A DNA stretch of 64,000 nucleotides from Daphnia pulex (GCF_021134715.1 NC_060018.1:10185501-10249500), one strand, 5' to 3'; shown: positions 47,636 to 60,163, numbered from the stretch's first letter. A program made the numbers and translations. The notes: generated by a model not told the origin, from the letters alone.

Positions 47636-48306
47636 TTATTTTGTAGTTTGGAGGACCGTACCGATAGCGTGAACAACACCATTATCGGCCTTCATATCTG
47701 TTTGTATAATCGTGGAGTTTCCCACCATGTTAACTAATAAAAATAGTTTTTATTACCAATAGAATTTGAATAGCCTATACAGTTATTTTTAAATTGACGT
47801 ACTACTTCCGTCGTTTGTAACATTTTTCATATCTCCGTCGATAGTCATCAACTCAACCATTTTCGTTAGATCGCTGAGAAAGAAAACACCGTCAGCGATG
47901 TGCGTACTCAATAATGTTTTCATTTCGCTGGTGTTAGAAAACAATTCGTCCAGCACATCTTTTGATAAGCTGGAGAACGCAGTGTTTGTCGGAGCGAGAA
48001 AAGTGTACAATCCTATTTCCAGATACCAGCATAGTGGTCAGAATTAAAGCACAGTTGAAATGAAATATTGCCTCACCGTTTTTTAAAGTGTCTGCAAAGC
48101 CGGCCAAATTAATGACTTGCAAGAGCATAGAAAAGCGATCGTTGTCTGTTTCCAATACCTCCATTATGTTTTTAGATTCGACCTATTCAGAAAATGTAAG
48201 GATTTCAAAAAATGAAAATCTATTTAGAAAAAAAAATGTGACTCACTACGCAAATCAGTGACCACGGGAAAATGATCACGTTTAATACGAGGAGCAATAT
48301 TTTCAT
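47636..48306 (-). CDS. Secreted single-domain fasciclin (FAS1) protein
   Basis: Minus-strand exons 48247-48306, 48077-48182, 47803-48012 and 47636-47733 join in frame to give 157 residues. The first exon encodes a signal peptide (MKILLLVLNVIIFPWSLICV). The rest is one FAS1 domain with the H1 box YTFLAPTNTAF, the central LLSTHIADGVFFLSDL and the H2-type end TDMKADNGVVHAIGTVL. FAS1 domains occur in periostin, TGFBI and insect fasciclin 1, where they mediate cell-cell or cell-matrix adhesion. With no anchor or second domain, this is predicted to be a small extracellular protein. A related gene lies 0.64 kb upstream in the same direction, so the pair arose by tandem duplication. The promoter is unusually clear. 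Confidence 0.88.
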
Positions 48307-48948
48307 GTTAACTTCTAGAAGACGATACTGACGTAACTGAAGTCGATGCTCGAATTCCTTTATATAGTGAGGAGCGTCGTGAAAGCGATTCACTACAGTT
48401 AATGTTCAATACTGGCTGTGTAGTTCGAACACAATGATTATTCCAAAAATTTCCAATTAAATGAATCTTGTTTGAACCGAACAACTGTGTTTGGTAACAT
48501 GCACTTCCTCCGTGAGAGTGAATTGCGTGTGCCATTTTTCTGTTCAGACTTCAGACAGATCCTTTTTCCTGGCTGGCCTAAAAGAGAACTAGGCTATTGT
48601 CATGTTGTTTATCTTTTTTCACATACTACGTTGTTGGAATTATTCTGAGAATGATTGTCCATGTGTAGTCGGGGGGTCTCTGCTTTCCATCTCACCGGAT
48701 GGTTGTATCTACTATGACCACACAACAGTTAACATTCAGGCGTTGAAACGATGATACCTCGCATCGCTGTCGATTTGACAACTGAGATTTTGGAAAACAT
48801 GGAAATGTGTTTATTGATCCATCTTCAGTAGCGGACGTGCATTATTAACCATCGGCGATGACAAGTTATAATATGCAGTAATTATAAAATGACGAAGAAA
48901 CTATTCATGGGTGCTGAGGTTCAGATCTTCTTGCAGGGCCATTAATCA
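48307..48948. other. Spacer between the two FAS1 genes
   Basis: Contains the FAS1-A promoter and, toward the right, the 3' region of FAS1-B, with a minus-strand AATAAA at 48810-48815. No ORF of interest. Confidence 0.5.
48334..48366 (-). promoter_or_regulatory. Core promoter of FAS1-A: TATA box plus initiator
   Basis: On the minus strand TATATAAAGG (48357-48366) is followed by TTCAGTTA (48334-48341). The A of the arthropod TCAGT initiator lies about 28 bases from the TATA box, the expected spacing. Transcription starting there gives a 5' UTR of only about 32 bases before the ATG at 48306. Confidence 0.75.
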
Positions 48949-50473
48949 CTACGACATCAAAACACGATCGATTACGTGGACGACTCCATTGGCAGCTAAC
49001 ATATCCGCCTCGACGTTAATCTTGGCGCCGTCGACCGTCAAAGCTTACGAAATCATTCACGGCGTTTTTTATTTCAAATTGCATAAGTGAGTTTAGCTAT
49101 AATATGATTCGAAACTGTTGTCTTACTATTTCCCACGGCAATGCGGTTTGATCTGCCATCCAGCGTAGGTAAATCACTTTCGTTTGTCAATCCGCTAAGG
49201 AAATACGTTCCAGAAACAATATGACCCAGCAGGATGGTTTTCAATTCGGCGGGAGATGCCATTAATTTATTTAAAACGCCATCAGGCAAACGGCGGAAGG
49301 CGTCATCGTTCGGTGCAAAGAGCGTGAACGGCCCCTCTATTGTTCGTGTAACCACCAAAAGAAATTAAATCATGTGTTTTAAGGCCCCGGAAAATCGTAG
49401 CGTAATTTATTTTACCTTTTTCCAAAGTATGGGTCAAATTGACCAATTGGATGGCCTCCACGAGAATAGTAAAATGTTGCTGTTTGTTCTCTTGTTTGTG
49501 GATTTTTAACAAATCGAATATGCCTCCTCCAATCGCGCAGAGAAGAAAACTGTCGTAATTTAACAAATCATTCCCAAATTCAACATAAAAACATCTAAAT
49601 ATAGTTTTCTGTTTTAGCGTACTTGTTTAATTTGTACATGACGACGGTGGGAGTAACAACTGTTGGTACCCCAAACATTACACCGTTAACAGTCATTATC
49701 TATTATTTAAAAAAAAATAAGAATAGATATTGAAGCTAAGGTGTATGAAGCGTACCACGCCTTATTCAAATCATATTTACCTTTTTGTCGGTTCCGTAAA
49801 CATTGAAGCGAAGTTGTTTGTCCTTCAGGAATGGTGTAACTGTCATGTCGTTATGGATGTCGGCGGGCATTATCTTTCGTGGAACAACGTGGTAATGCAA
49901 AAACCTCCTGCAATTTATTTTGACGTCATTTCAAAACAGTTTGTTAATTTTAAATTCACACAGATACTTGCTTGAAATGGGTGGTGTTGCCATTGAATCC
50001 TTTCACCATCTCTGGTTTGTTGTCCATCATCGCTTTGAACGCTTCGTTTGTCGGACAGAAAATTGTAATTGGCCCTGTCAGATAAGCCGGTGATAAATAT
50101 AATCAATCAACGATGTTGAAATTATTTCTCTGAACTTGATTTGTATTCATCATTTTCTATTTTTTTTTTAAGGTAAAACGTTTTGGGTATGGCGTCATCG
50201 AGGCTGACCTGTGGCGTTTAATACGTCATCGAGACGGTTGGCTACGAGTGAGTCGACCAGTGCCGTGAAATTGGCTGAAATTAGCATGACCTTAACACTG
50301 TTGGGTGAGACCTGCAATTGAGCAATTCACACCCATGTTTTTCACAATTAATAATAGAAATCACGGAAATAACGGATTGTTGCGGATGACTTTGTGTGTA
50401 GGGAACTTACCGGTGAGGCGTCGATTGCGGACGAGGCCACCAACAAAGTTGCTATGACCCAATAAGGCTTCAT
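48949..50473 (-). CDS. Secreted two-domain fasciclin (FAS1) protein, one frame break
   Basis: Minus-strand exons, 5' to 3': 50411-50473, 50209-50311, 49968-50074, 49781-49907, 49623-49699, 49416-49549, 49127-49336 and 48949-49043. A signal peptide (MKPYWVIATLLVASSAIDAS) is followed by a first FAS1 domain (ITIFCPTNEAF, then LHYHVVPRKIMPADI) and a second (FTLFAPNDDAFRRLP, LLGHIVSGTYFLSGL, ending ADMLAANGVVHVIDRVL). Such proteins are extracellular adhesion or matrix proteins. All junctions are phase-consistent except one: exon 49968-50074 leaves in phase 0, while the homologous frame of exon 49781-49907 needs phase 2. That implies a frameshift, a non-canonical splice, or a sequence error. The tandem partner FAS1-A is intact. 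Domain calls are firm; full-length function is doubtful. Confidence 0.8.
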
Positions 50474-52330
50474 TTTCTTATTTCCAGTTAACTGAAAATT
50501 AGCCGGCTGGTGGCTCTTGGGTGCAGCGTTACTCCAACAGGAATGACACGCTAAATCGTTTTACATGTCAATATATTCATACAAACCAATGTCACAGAAG
50601 GGAAGCTGCTATCTATATTCCAACATGTAAATAACGTAATAATTTCATGGTAACAGGGCTTTTCAGTGAATTCAATTTCCGTCTTTTTTGTCCAAAAATT
50701 TGCATACGGTGCGTGCTTGCCCATAGAAATCTCTTTTCCTGTCGATGGGGATCAAAAAATGTTTGGATTGCGGAAGTTCCAATGCAAATTTCCATTTCAA
50801 TCCGTGAAACGGATATAGTAATATTTTCTTTGTACTTGTTCATTGAAATATTGTTTTTTAAACGATACATTGATCAAATATATTCCGATAGCTGCATATC
50901 GCAACAGACACTGGACTTGTTCAGATTTTACAGGGCTACCAATATTTAATAGCTGGACTGACTTCACAGCGAGGGCTAGAGCTAGAAGATATCAGTTATT
51001 GTCTACTGCGGCCAAGTCTACTGCTGTACGTAACATATGGTTTCCTCAATAGCAATAGTGTATAACCTTGGCGTCGTAACCTTGATGCCATTGTGTGGGA
51101 TTCAAGAAACGACTATACCGAAATTCAATCTCGACTGATGACGTCTAATTTTTTATTAACCGGCTAACCGCCAACGAAAAGAACATTATATACACTATAT
51201 GGTCGTTTCAGTGTCGATTGCCTCTATATATTTTACGATTGCAGCGTAGTACGATAGGCGAGTCTATGTTATTGAAATAAAATTGAAACAAAAGCCAAAA
51301 GTAAAATGTATAACAACCAACTCGACGACAAGGTCGTGATCGAGAGAAGAAAAGATTTCTAATAGCTCCGGTTACGAATCGAATAGCCCCATTGTTCGAG
51401 AGCTCAAGTTAACCTGTTTGTTGTGTTTCCTGATTTCACTATATTCTGCCTCTAAAATGCATACATTGTTATCAATGTCAGCAGACATTAATGAAGCAAA
51501 CAATGATCAATCTAACTTTCGGAGAATTTCATATTCAAACACTTTGGTCAAATTTTTATTTAGCCAAAATGTAATTATACCTTGATTTATCTGTAGGGTG
51601 ACTTTCTTTGCCCTGATTATCGTGTGAACGGGAGTCTGATTTGTAGGGAACCGATGATTTATTATACCCGCTCAGTGGATTGAAGAAATCGTGAGCTTTA
51701 GCTCTACTAATGATAAGGACGAAAAACCTGCAATTGATATATTTCTGGTCTCTGAATTCCATTTTCCCGAAATAATACTATCGAGTGGAATTCCGCTTTC
51801 GTATCTGATGGATATACCAGCCAAATGGCGAAACGATGACTGATGTTCACAAAGCTATAACAACATATACTCGTTATGGCGATCAGGTGGTGCGCTCAAT
51901 GTCATCACAGAAGGTCCAATTCAAGGATGACTAAATCCAGAAGCACGAAAATTTCCCGAACCGTCAGTCTTAATCGTGTGGGAGGCATCTTTCCGTCATG
52001 CGAATATGCGCTATTGAACGGACATATGTGGGAACAGGTTGGAAAAAATCACGAAATCGGGTAGCGAACGTGTTACGCCGAGATTAGGTTTTATTCGAAG
52101 AAACGACCGGAATTGAAAAGAAGGAAATTATAAGCAAACTGAGGATTTATTTCTAATTACATTTGATTTTGGGTTGGGGTTGGTGTAAGGTACGAAAAAT
52201 ATGTTTCCTTTTCGACACAAAAATCTGCAGACGAAATTGATTGACCACGTCTGTGAATTTACTGATTACATCATATGAGAAAGTAAGAAAATTTAGAAGA
52301 TACAAACTTCGCTATCGGAATTGGATTCTT
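50474..52330. other. Gene-poor region upstream of FAS1-B
   Basis: An initiator-like TCAGT on the minus strand (50491-50495) lies 18 bases before the FAS1-B ATG, without an obvious TATA box. Short ORFs at 51556-51762 (minus) and 51876-52064 (plus) have no recognisable domains and are not called. Confidence 0.4.
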
Positions 52331-52331
52331 T

Positions 52332-52805
52332 GTTGAATATGAATGTAAACAAAAAGAATCAGTCAAATTGCAGAGGCAACATGCATTAGAACCCATCAAC
52401 TTTGACCCTGAATGCCGGCAGATTGGCGAACTGCTGTAACCCAGCTTCGAGGGGGCTTAATTCAGGGACGGTTTATGACAACGAGTAGGACTGTTGGTGG
52501 AAACTCCCAATTGTCGGGATCCGGCCGAGGCTGTGCAACACGTCGATGTTTCGTTGCGGGTACTGCAGGTACGGTGTATCCAAGTAAACGCGCACGAGCC
52601 GCTAGGACTTAGGAAAAACCCGCTGCCGCAACGACGGACCCCAACAGACGCCTAGGACGTCTATAGGATCGAACCTGACTTTTTTCTAAAAAATTTTTAT
52701 GCGTTATTAGTATTTATTTTAACGTGAAGTAGTCAAACTAAATGAAAATATTAAACGAATCTGCAAGAATAAAAATTTAGAAGACACCAGAAGGGAACAG
52801 CGGGT
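52332..52805. repeat. ~0.47-kb direct repeat, copy 1
   Basis: Matches 53511-53972 in order along its whole length. Shared blocks include TTGTTGAATAT (trimmed in copy 2), GCAGAGGCAACAT, AACTTTGA, TGAATGCCGGCAGATTGGCG, CAGGGACGGTTTATGACAAC, CGATGTTTCGTTGCGGGTA, CGCAACGACGGACCCCAACA and GTCTATAGGATCGAACCTGA. The core is markedly more GC-rich than its surroundings. A short reading frame starting MPADWRTAVTQLRGG is shared, but copy 2 has a stop after it. Confidence 0.88.
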
Positions 52806-53510
52806 TTATATGCTCCAGGTAGTTTGGGAACAAGGTTAATTATGTTTTCAAAAGTTGTAACGTGGAGTAGAGAATTTCGTAGAATAAATTGAGATTCGCA
52901 TAAGTTCAGCAGCATAAAATGCCTCAATGGTTTGCGCTTTGATTCGCTGAAATGTCAGTTGTACGGGAGGTCGACTTCTGGGCATGTTTTACGACAATGT
53001 CTGTGACTCTGTGTCTACTTTGTATATATAGGTCAAGACAGACCATTTTGCATTCATCTTTAAGTACGGTTTACATTCGTTACGGTGGGGTATAACGATC
53101 TTATATCTTTTCGTACACACATAGGCTAGCACAGAGCAGAGGGGAAAAAACTAAACGGATGCTGAAACGAAATTGACGTGTCAATCCAGCAAAGTGATTC
53201 ATCCTTAAATAAGCTTTGCCGTTACCTACCGTTACATGGAAATCTTGTCAACGTTCAAAATAGACAGCACAACACTTAACAACATGCATTTTACTTTGGA
53301 TATTTTCTTGGTTAAGACGATTGGTTCGTCAGGATATTGTCGAAACATTTTTGTTAACTGAATTATTAGCAGAGTCGATGATTGGTCTTTTGCATCGATA
53401 AGAAACAACAACGGCATCACGACTCTATAGCGATAGACATCTACACGATTTGGATATGTGAAACAGCTGGGAGCGTGGAGAACTAAACTCAAATTAATCT
53501 TGTTATCGGA
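52806..53510. other. Spacer between the direct repeats
   Basis: AT-rich, no gene seen. A minus ORF at 53232-53570 shows no recognisable domain and runs into the start of repeat copy 2. Confidence 0.4.
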
Positions 53511-53972
53511 ATGTTGAATATTGATGTGAGAAGCAGTTAAACAGCAGAGGCAACATTCTGTACCCACCAACTTTGAATCTGAATGCCGGCAGATTGGCGC
53601 ACTGCTGTAACCCAGCTAAGAGGGGGCTGAGATCAGGGACGGTTTATGACAACGATTAGGACTGTTGGTGGAAGTGCCCTCACGAAGGGATCCGGCCGAA
53701 AATGCGCAACATGTCGATGTTTCGTTGCGGGTAATACAGGTATGATAAATCCAAGGAAACGCGCAAGAGACGCTAGGAGAATCAGAGCCCTGCCGCAACG
53801 ACGGACCCCAACAGCCGCCTAGAACGTCTATAGGATCGAACCTGATTTTTTTCAGAAAATTTGTTATGTATTATTAGTATAAATTTTATCGCGGAGTAAT
53901 CAAACTACGTGAAAATATTAAACGAATTTCTTAAAAATAAGAATTTTGAACCCACCCGAATGGAACAGAGGA
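53511..53972. repeat. ~0.47-kb direct repeat, copy 2
   Basis: Second copy of the unit at 52332-52805, about 1.18 kb away in the same orientation, differing by scattered substitutions and small indels. Its shared reading frame contains a TGA in place of a Leu codon of copy 1. Confidence 0.88.
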
Positions 53973-55724
53973 TAACGTGGAGAACTACTGTGTGCGTACA
54001 ACGGCCCGCTTCTGGGAGGGCTGAGTTTAGAAAAAAGAAAAAAAGGTTTTATGGAAGCTGTAAAAGATTGCAGTGGTCTGCTCAATACGGTGGCTCACTT
54101 TACCGACATTAGCTCTATCCCCCTTAACTTTTTGAGCGCATATACAAGGCCAGAAACGGTTGACGTTCGTGCTTTATTCCTAGTAACCGTTAACAACGAT
54201 TGGGATCAAGATTTCAAAGTTCTTTGCTTGGAAATACGAGAAAGCTTATAACTACTACGGCAGATTATAATCCTTAGAAATAGAATTATATCGATATATC
54301 GTGTTATATTGGCAGGATCCGTTCGGTTTTTGGGTGGATAAATTATTGGCCTTAATTTGGAATGTGTAGTGCAGCACACATTGCAATTGGCATTACACAA
54401 ATTGAAAATTCAGCAGATTTTGTTTTGTTTTGTAGAATTCAAACAGATCCGGTTCTACGATTGGCCGTCGAGAGGATTCAAGTTCGTGATTTCGCTACTA
54501 GGTGTCACGCTACACGCTGTAAACAAATGCCGAACGAACGAACGAAAAAAGAAAAAATTAGATCGACGCATTAGAAAAATCAGTAAAAGAATTATTTTCT
54601 CGTCCACAAAAACCCCGACTGGAAAAAACGTATTAATGACGGTCAGGTAATGTTATAGCTGGAGCTGGATCTGTCCGGCATGAGTCGATAGACGACACAC
54701 CACACACGGCGTGTGAACGAGAAAGAACCAGTCACGGTTTCCTGCTGCTGCTCTCGACCGCCGCCGCTTTTGTCGATTCAACTCGACCGTTTTGTTGGCC
54801 TCACACACGCGCGTTAGACAGGAGACTCTCGGAGGACTAATCTCTCTCCCGAATCGGGTGTATCCTCTCTTCTCTGCGCTGAGACTCTCTCTCATTCTCC
54901 CATTCTCTGGCCGTGAGTGTTTTAAATTTCGTTCTCATTCCCATAGCAGTCGCTGAGCGGAATGGCCGCGCGTCAGCACTCAGCACTCATCATCACGCTC
55001 TTGTTTATGTGCGTGAGCGTGTGTGTGCAATTGATGCTGTGAGTTTGGACCGTAGATTTTTCAACAAGAGGAAGTGGTATAAATCCGACTCTGGTTACCC
55101 ATCAGCCACCATGATATCGTCCCTTTCTCTCTCACGCACGATCTTTAATTTCCCGATGAACTTTGTTCTCTATTATTATGATTATTTTATTTTTTTGTAT
55201 AATGCGTTTGTATTTGTTTGTGTGACATCCTAAACTCTCCTGGCCAGGTCAATAGAACAATTAAGGATATCAAATTTGTTTTTTGGGGGTTTTTTTCCCC
55301 TTAGTTGCTACTCTTTTTTTTTTTTGTTTGGACTGTATGACTGCGATTGGACTCCGCCAGTTTGTATGAGAGTTGAGATGCGATCGGGGCGGGAGCTCTG
55401 CGTAATGTTTGTGCCTCTGTAAGGCGAGACCGACGTTCGTTGGACCGAATCGAAGCGTCATGTCAGCGCAAATTGAAACGGCGCGTGGGTGACGCTATTA
55501 AGGCCAACGACTGCCAGCCAATTACAACGTGTACAAGAATGTAGTTCAGTCGGAACGAATCGACAATGATTGGGTGTGCGCCGCAATATGCCATCTCGTA
55601 AAAAACAACAATCTTGCATGACCACATTGTTATTAAAACATGATAACATTTCTTTCTTAGCAGCGGATTAAAGTGGAATCTAATTTGCATATCGAAAATG
55701 AAGTTTTTGGGAACAAAAATGAAC
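53973..55724. other. Gene-poor region before tRNA-Asn
   Basis: No supported gene. A 66-codon ORF at 54051-54251 has no known domain. The left half is AT-rich; 54650-55060 is more GC-rich with CT runs, possibly a promoter region of an unseen transcript. Confidence 0.35.
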
Positions 55725-55798
55725 CGCCCCCGGGTGGGCTCGAACCACCAGCCTTCCGGTTAACAGCCGAACGCGCTAGCCAATTGCGCCACGGAGGC
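55725..55798 (-). tRNA. tRNA-Asn (anticodon GTT)
   Basis: The minus strand gives a 74-base cloverleaf starting GCCTCCGTGGCGCAATTGGC and ending CACCCGGGGGCG. The anticodon loop is CTGTTAA (GTT) and the T loop TTCGAGC. A and B boxes are intact. An ATTTTTG run downstream on the minus strand (about 55715-55720) is a Pol III terminator. It decodes asparagine AAC/AAU codons. Confidence 0.96.
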
Positions 55799-57960
55799 CA
55801 TGTGTGAATGGAATGATCACAACATACAAATCGCATGAAATGTATAAAGTACATCACGCGTCTTTGAGGTGTGAAACGATTTGTGGGACAACTGAGAAAA
55901 AAACGAGTTTGACTTTTCTGATCCCATTTAAAAACAAATGAGGGTTAAGAAAATTGGAGAAAATTTTTCGTTTAAAACTAAGTAGACAGATTTAACTGGA
56001 TATTTAGTAAAAGAAAAATATCGCCTAATAAAAACAAAACAAAAAAGCGACTCGTTTTTTTAATTGAAGAAATCAACAGTTAAATTTTATCGTCTTTTCT
56101 GGTGGCGCTGATCGTGTCGTAATAAAAGCGTGGATGAAATAGATTTTTTGTTTCTTAAAAAAAAAAAGTTTTTCTCGGAACTCTTGAACTTGCTCTATAA
56201 AAATCAACGTTACGGAAAAAAAGGGCCAAGCATATAATCCAACTATCATAAAAACTCTTTTTGATAAAATCACGATTTCTAGTTCGGCTATATAGCTCCG
56301 CGTACGTATATACGTGCTCCTGGATTTATTCTCATATCTATAATACTACGTGTACGAGGGGCTTTCACCTTTGTGACCTGTCGCACAATCGCGGGCCGCC
56401 CGTGCCGAGCTTTTCTTCTTCTTTTTGAGACTTTTGACTAGTTGGAAATTACCACGTCACTTTCGGTTCCCTTCTCTGTGTCTGAGAACCAGCGCATTTC
56501 TGATGGCTCCACTTCTTCTCCTTTTTTTATGGTAAATATTTATTATTTTAATGATACCGGAAGCCATCAATGTCACATCCCCCCTCTCTTCCCTTCTGGG
56601 CTTTTTAGCATGGTCCCCCCTCTCTTTCGAAAGGTCACGAAATAGGCGTAAAATTCATATCCACACACACCGTATATAAACACACACATATATATACGTG
56701 TGTGTATTTAAATCCGATACTACTTGAAATGAATGTGTGTGTATGCTCAAGGATTTTTTTTTCTTTTTCTCCTCTACATTTTATATACCTGTGAAAATTT
56801 CAGGTCATTTTCCAACCTCAAAGAACCTTGGAAAACATTTTTGTGAGCTGCTCCGAATTCAAAAGGGCTCCACATTAGCTGCTGCTACTTCAATAAGAAT
56901 CTACCTGAAATGAGAGTGCTATTATTAAAGCGTAACGTCGAGTTTCTTTTCTTATCTACGAAAAAAAGAGATAGTTCTGCTGTACAGGTTGTTGGAAATC
57001 GATCAAGTCTCATTAGCGCGGAGAGCCGAGATTGAAGCGCACACACATGTTTATTAGGGTTTTTTCTCAACACACACAACACACACACACACGAGAATCT
57101 CGGGTGAAATTTCTTATTATTTTTTTCAATCACAGTTTTATGTACATCAAACAGGAAAAAAAAATTACAACACAAAGACAATCATAAATGAGATTAGAGG
57201 GAGAAATTGGTTGGAAGACGACGATGGTTTTGTTGCGTGCGGTTTTTGTTTTTCAAAATTCTGCGCCCGTTTCCAATTTTTCCAAATTAAAAATAATTTT
57301 ACATTCCGAACTGGGTCACATGTGTATAGATTTTATTTATTTTTTTTTTTTTTTGTATTATTTGTTTATCGAATTTTCGATCAACGGCAATGCGAGAAGA
57401 GATCAATAGGAAGCCATAATTCAATTCACTTTCTTTATAATAATTAATTACTTTTGAAAATCTTATTCCCAATTTTATTTGAATTCTTCTTTTTTTTTAA
57501 TTTTATTTATTAATTTTTTTAGTTTTAGTTTCTTGGATTTTGGCTTATGAACAATGTGGGAAATGCGGAAGAGACGGAACGTATTACACAAGGCCAAGAA
57601 GACGAGAGAGACAGAAAAAAAAAGAGGCACGTGTGAATTCCGCTCACCATACCACACAATGCGAAAGTGAAAGACATCCGGTTGTTCCGGCGCGTCAGAA
57701 TCTCGAGGTGAGCCAACATACCGTGTAAAACAAAAAGGAATAAAAAAAAAAAAACATTTCTGTAACTTTAGCGCAGATTGTTGTGTTCTTCTTCTTCTAT
57801 TTTCAGCCGAGTTCCTAATGTACAAACAAACAAAACGCGCACAGCTGTCGCAGTATTATTAGACAGAAGACGTGGGAGGATGATCACAAGTGGTTCCGGA
57901 ATGATTCCGCGTTCGTTCCGAACGAAAAGAAACGCGCGCACAATCAAATGTTGTACATCT
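55799..57960. other. Intergenic DNA and 3' UTR of the HES gene
   Basis: No gene seen. The right end is the 3' UTR of the HES-type gene. Overlapping minus-strand AATAAA hexamers (57502-57511) would end it about 450 bases after the stop. CA/TG and T-rich microsatellites occur near 56660-56740 and 57057-57094. Confidence 0.45.
57883..57888 (-). promoter_or_regulatory. K-box-like 3' UTR element (TGTGAT)
   Basis: The mRNA-sense minus strand reads TGTGAT about 75 bases past the HES stop. In Drosophila E(spl)-complex 3' UTRs this hexamer is a microRNA target that dampens expression. A single hexamer may be chance. Confidence 0.35.
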
Positions 57961-59578
57961 CTACCAAGGCCTCCACATGGAATCGGTATCTTTGCCGTCG
58001 CTGGATGAAGGAGGTCGAGGCGAGAGCTGGACGATTTGGCTTTCCACCACGTAACAGTCGGACGACGCTGGATGGGCAGCAGCGGCGGAGCCGGGCGAAC
58101 TGCTGGAAGTGCTGGCCACGGGTTCGTTGGATTCCGACTCGGTGCGGAGGCGTCCGGCCGACTCGTCGAAATTGAAATGGGCGTAGCGCTTTTTGGGAAT
58201 GTGCGGGAAATCGGGAGAGGCCCGTCGCTTGCTTCCGGGCGACACGGATTCGTCGGACGATCCTTCGTGGGCTGGATGAGCTGGCGGCAGGTCGGGAGTG
58301 ATCCGCAGCGGCTGAGGCGCTACGGGCGGGCGGTAGACTTGAAACTGGGCCGTGATGGAATATTCCCGCGCCGACGGTGCGTGATAATCGACCGGAAGTG
58401 TCAGCGATGGGAAGGCGGTCGAACCGAAATTGGCTCCTTCTGGCTGTTGCTGCGGCTGATGCGGAAGGGCAGGCGGCAGCGATAGCGGTGGCAATCCGGC
58501 CAATCCCAGGACGGGAGAAGGCGGGACCGACTGGTGCTGGGGTTCGGGAGAGATTTGCTGGGAACACCTGGCCAGGTGGGCCAAGAGCCTCTGACCCAAT
58601 CCGGGTTCCAATCCGGGCGTTTTCATGACGTACGAGGCCACTTGTTGAGCGCAGGCGATGAATCCGCCCTGGTAGCGTCTGCGATCGGCCGGAGCGGCGG
58701 CCACGGCGGCGGCAGCGGACGGAGGCCGGTTGAAAATGCCGCCACCACCGCCTCCGACTGCATTGAGGCTGAGCTCACCTTCGCGGTGGAGTTGGTGCAG
58801 GTGGCGGACGGTCAATTCCAGGACGTCGGCCTTTTCCAGTTTGGTGAGATTTTCACCTTCGGCCGCCAGTGCGGCGCTCATTAATTCCTTCAATTCGTCC
58901 AGGCACCGGTTGATTCGAGCTCGTCGCTGTCGTTCCAGTAACGGCTTGGTGATCTAAAACCAACAAAAGGGAGACAAAATAAAATAAAAAACAATTAAAA
59001 TAAGAGACAAAAAGGTTAACATTTTCAATTGATCTCGTCCATTTCAATTGTGATGGGCTCAAACTGGTACAGTCTAGAAAAGGCGGGCGAAACAAAAGGA
59101 GACGGGCAGACTATCCAACTATTGTTTCGATTGGTCCATTCTTTCGTCACAAATCAGAAAAACATTGTGGACCCTATCGTCTATAACTATAACTCCGTGC
59201 TGTGAATGGTCAAAAACAACGTGGTGACGTCACAGCCGACTGAATCTTTTATTTTAGTTCTCAACTTGTTTCATCAACGGATTGTGACGGGCTTTGCCGG
59301 CCGTGACGAGCGTGAGAAAGCGGACTTTTCCCGAAAGAAAAGGAAAAAAAAAATAGTCACGGTGTATACCGACAATTTCTTTTGTTTTTTTCTTCCTCCC
59401 CCCAGAAAAAATTCGCTTTTTTTTTTAATTTGTTTCAATTAATAAAAGGCTGTCGACATAATCAATGAACGCTTGGCTGATGATTCTGAATCAATTGGTT
59501 TACCTTTTTGTAGAGCATGGTCCTGGAAACGGATTCTTTGTCATCCCAGGTGTTGGTAGCGGGCGGATGCGAAGGCAT
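57961..59578 (-). CDS. HES/E(spl)-type bHLH-Orange transcriptional repressor
   Basis: Minus-strand exons 59504-59578 and 57961-58953 join in phase 0 to give 355 residues. The start [11 protein letters not shown] leads into the basic region [19 protein letters not shown], which has the family-specific proline (about residues 26-46), then helix-loop-helix to about residue 81 ([15 protein letters not shown]). An Orange domain follows at about 117-155 ([12 protein letters not shown]...[12 protein letters not shown]). A Pro/Ser/Ala-rich region follows, and the last four residues are WRPW, the Groucho-recruiting motif. Such proteins are nuclear repressors acting downstream of Notch in lateral inhibition and segmentation. 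The 58891-58953 part of exon 2 begins after a TTTTAG acceptor and supplies the basic region. Upstream Su(H) sites fit Notch control. Hairy/deadpan versus E(spl) is not settled. Confidence 0.93.
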
Positions 59579-60163
59579 TTTGGCGATAGACGAAATGATT
59601 TGCTTTGATGAACGCACAGGTAAAAAACAACAACTTTGAATTGAGTCGTCTCGTGTAGTGTAATAGAGTAGTGCACTGTGTATACAAGGTCTAATAGGAC
59701 ATCGACGTCAGGTTAGATATCAATTGGGAAAGGAGTGAGCGCACGTAGGTGTTGTCAGCTCGACATGCCGATACAGACTGACCGTCCGTGAGAGTTTGTC
59801 GGTGGTTGTCGTTGGTCGTGGTCGCTCTGTTGTGCCGCGACACCACGTGGAGACGAGAGAGAAGAAGAAGAAGAGCGGGAGCGAAAAAATCTATCCCAGT
59901 CAAAAAAGAAAAAGAAAAACGGTTCAAAGATCCCTCTCCTCCTCTTTAGAGTCTCCTGTGAGGTCTTGCACCCTCGTGTAAAGCTATGCCACCCTCCGTT
60001 CCCAGGCTCAAACACCACCACCCCCACATAGAGTCGTTTTAACTCCTCCTACGACTGTATAGAGAGCGAAAATGGTGGCGGGCGGTGGTGGGAGGGGGGT
60101 GGATGGGGTGTTGTGCTTTTTTCTCTTCTCTTCATTCCGTCAGTTGCTGCTGCTGGATGGAAG

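Noticed and set aside
51556-51762. 68-codon minus ORF, possible small secreted peptide with an acceptor-like TCAATTGCAG near its start
   Set aside because: No convincing upstream exon with a signal peptide, and no peptide-processing sites in a sensible order.
54051-54251. 66-codon + strand ORF after the second direct repeat
   Set aside because: Looks protein-like in composition but is short, isolated and matches nothing I recognise.
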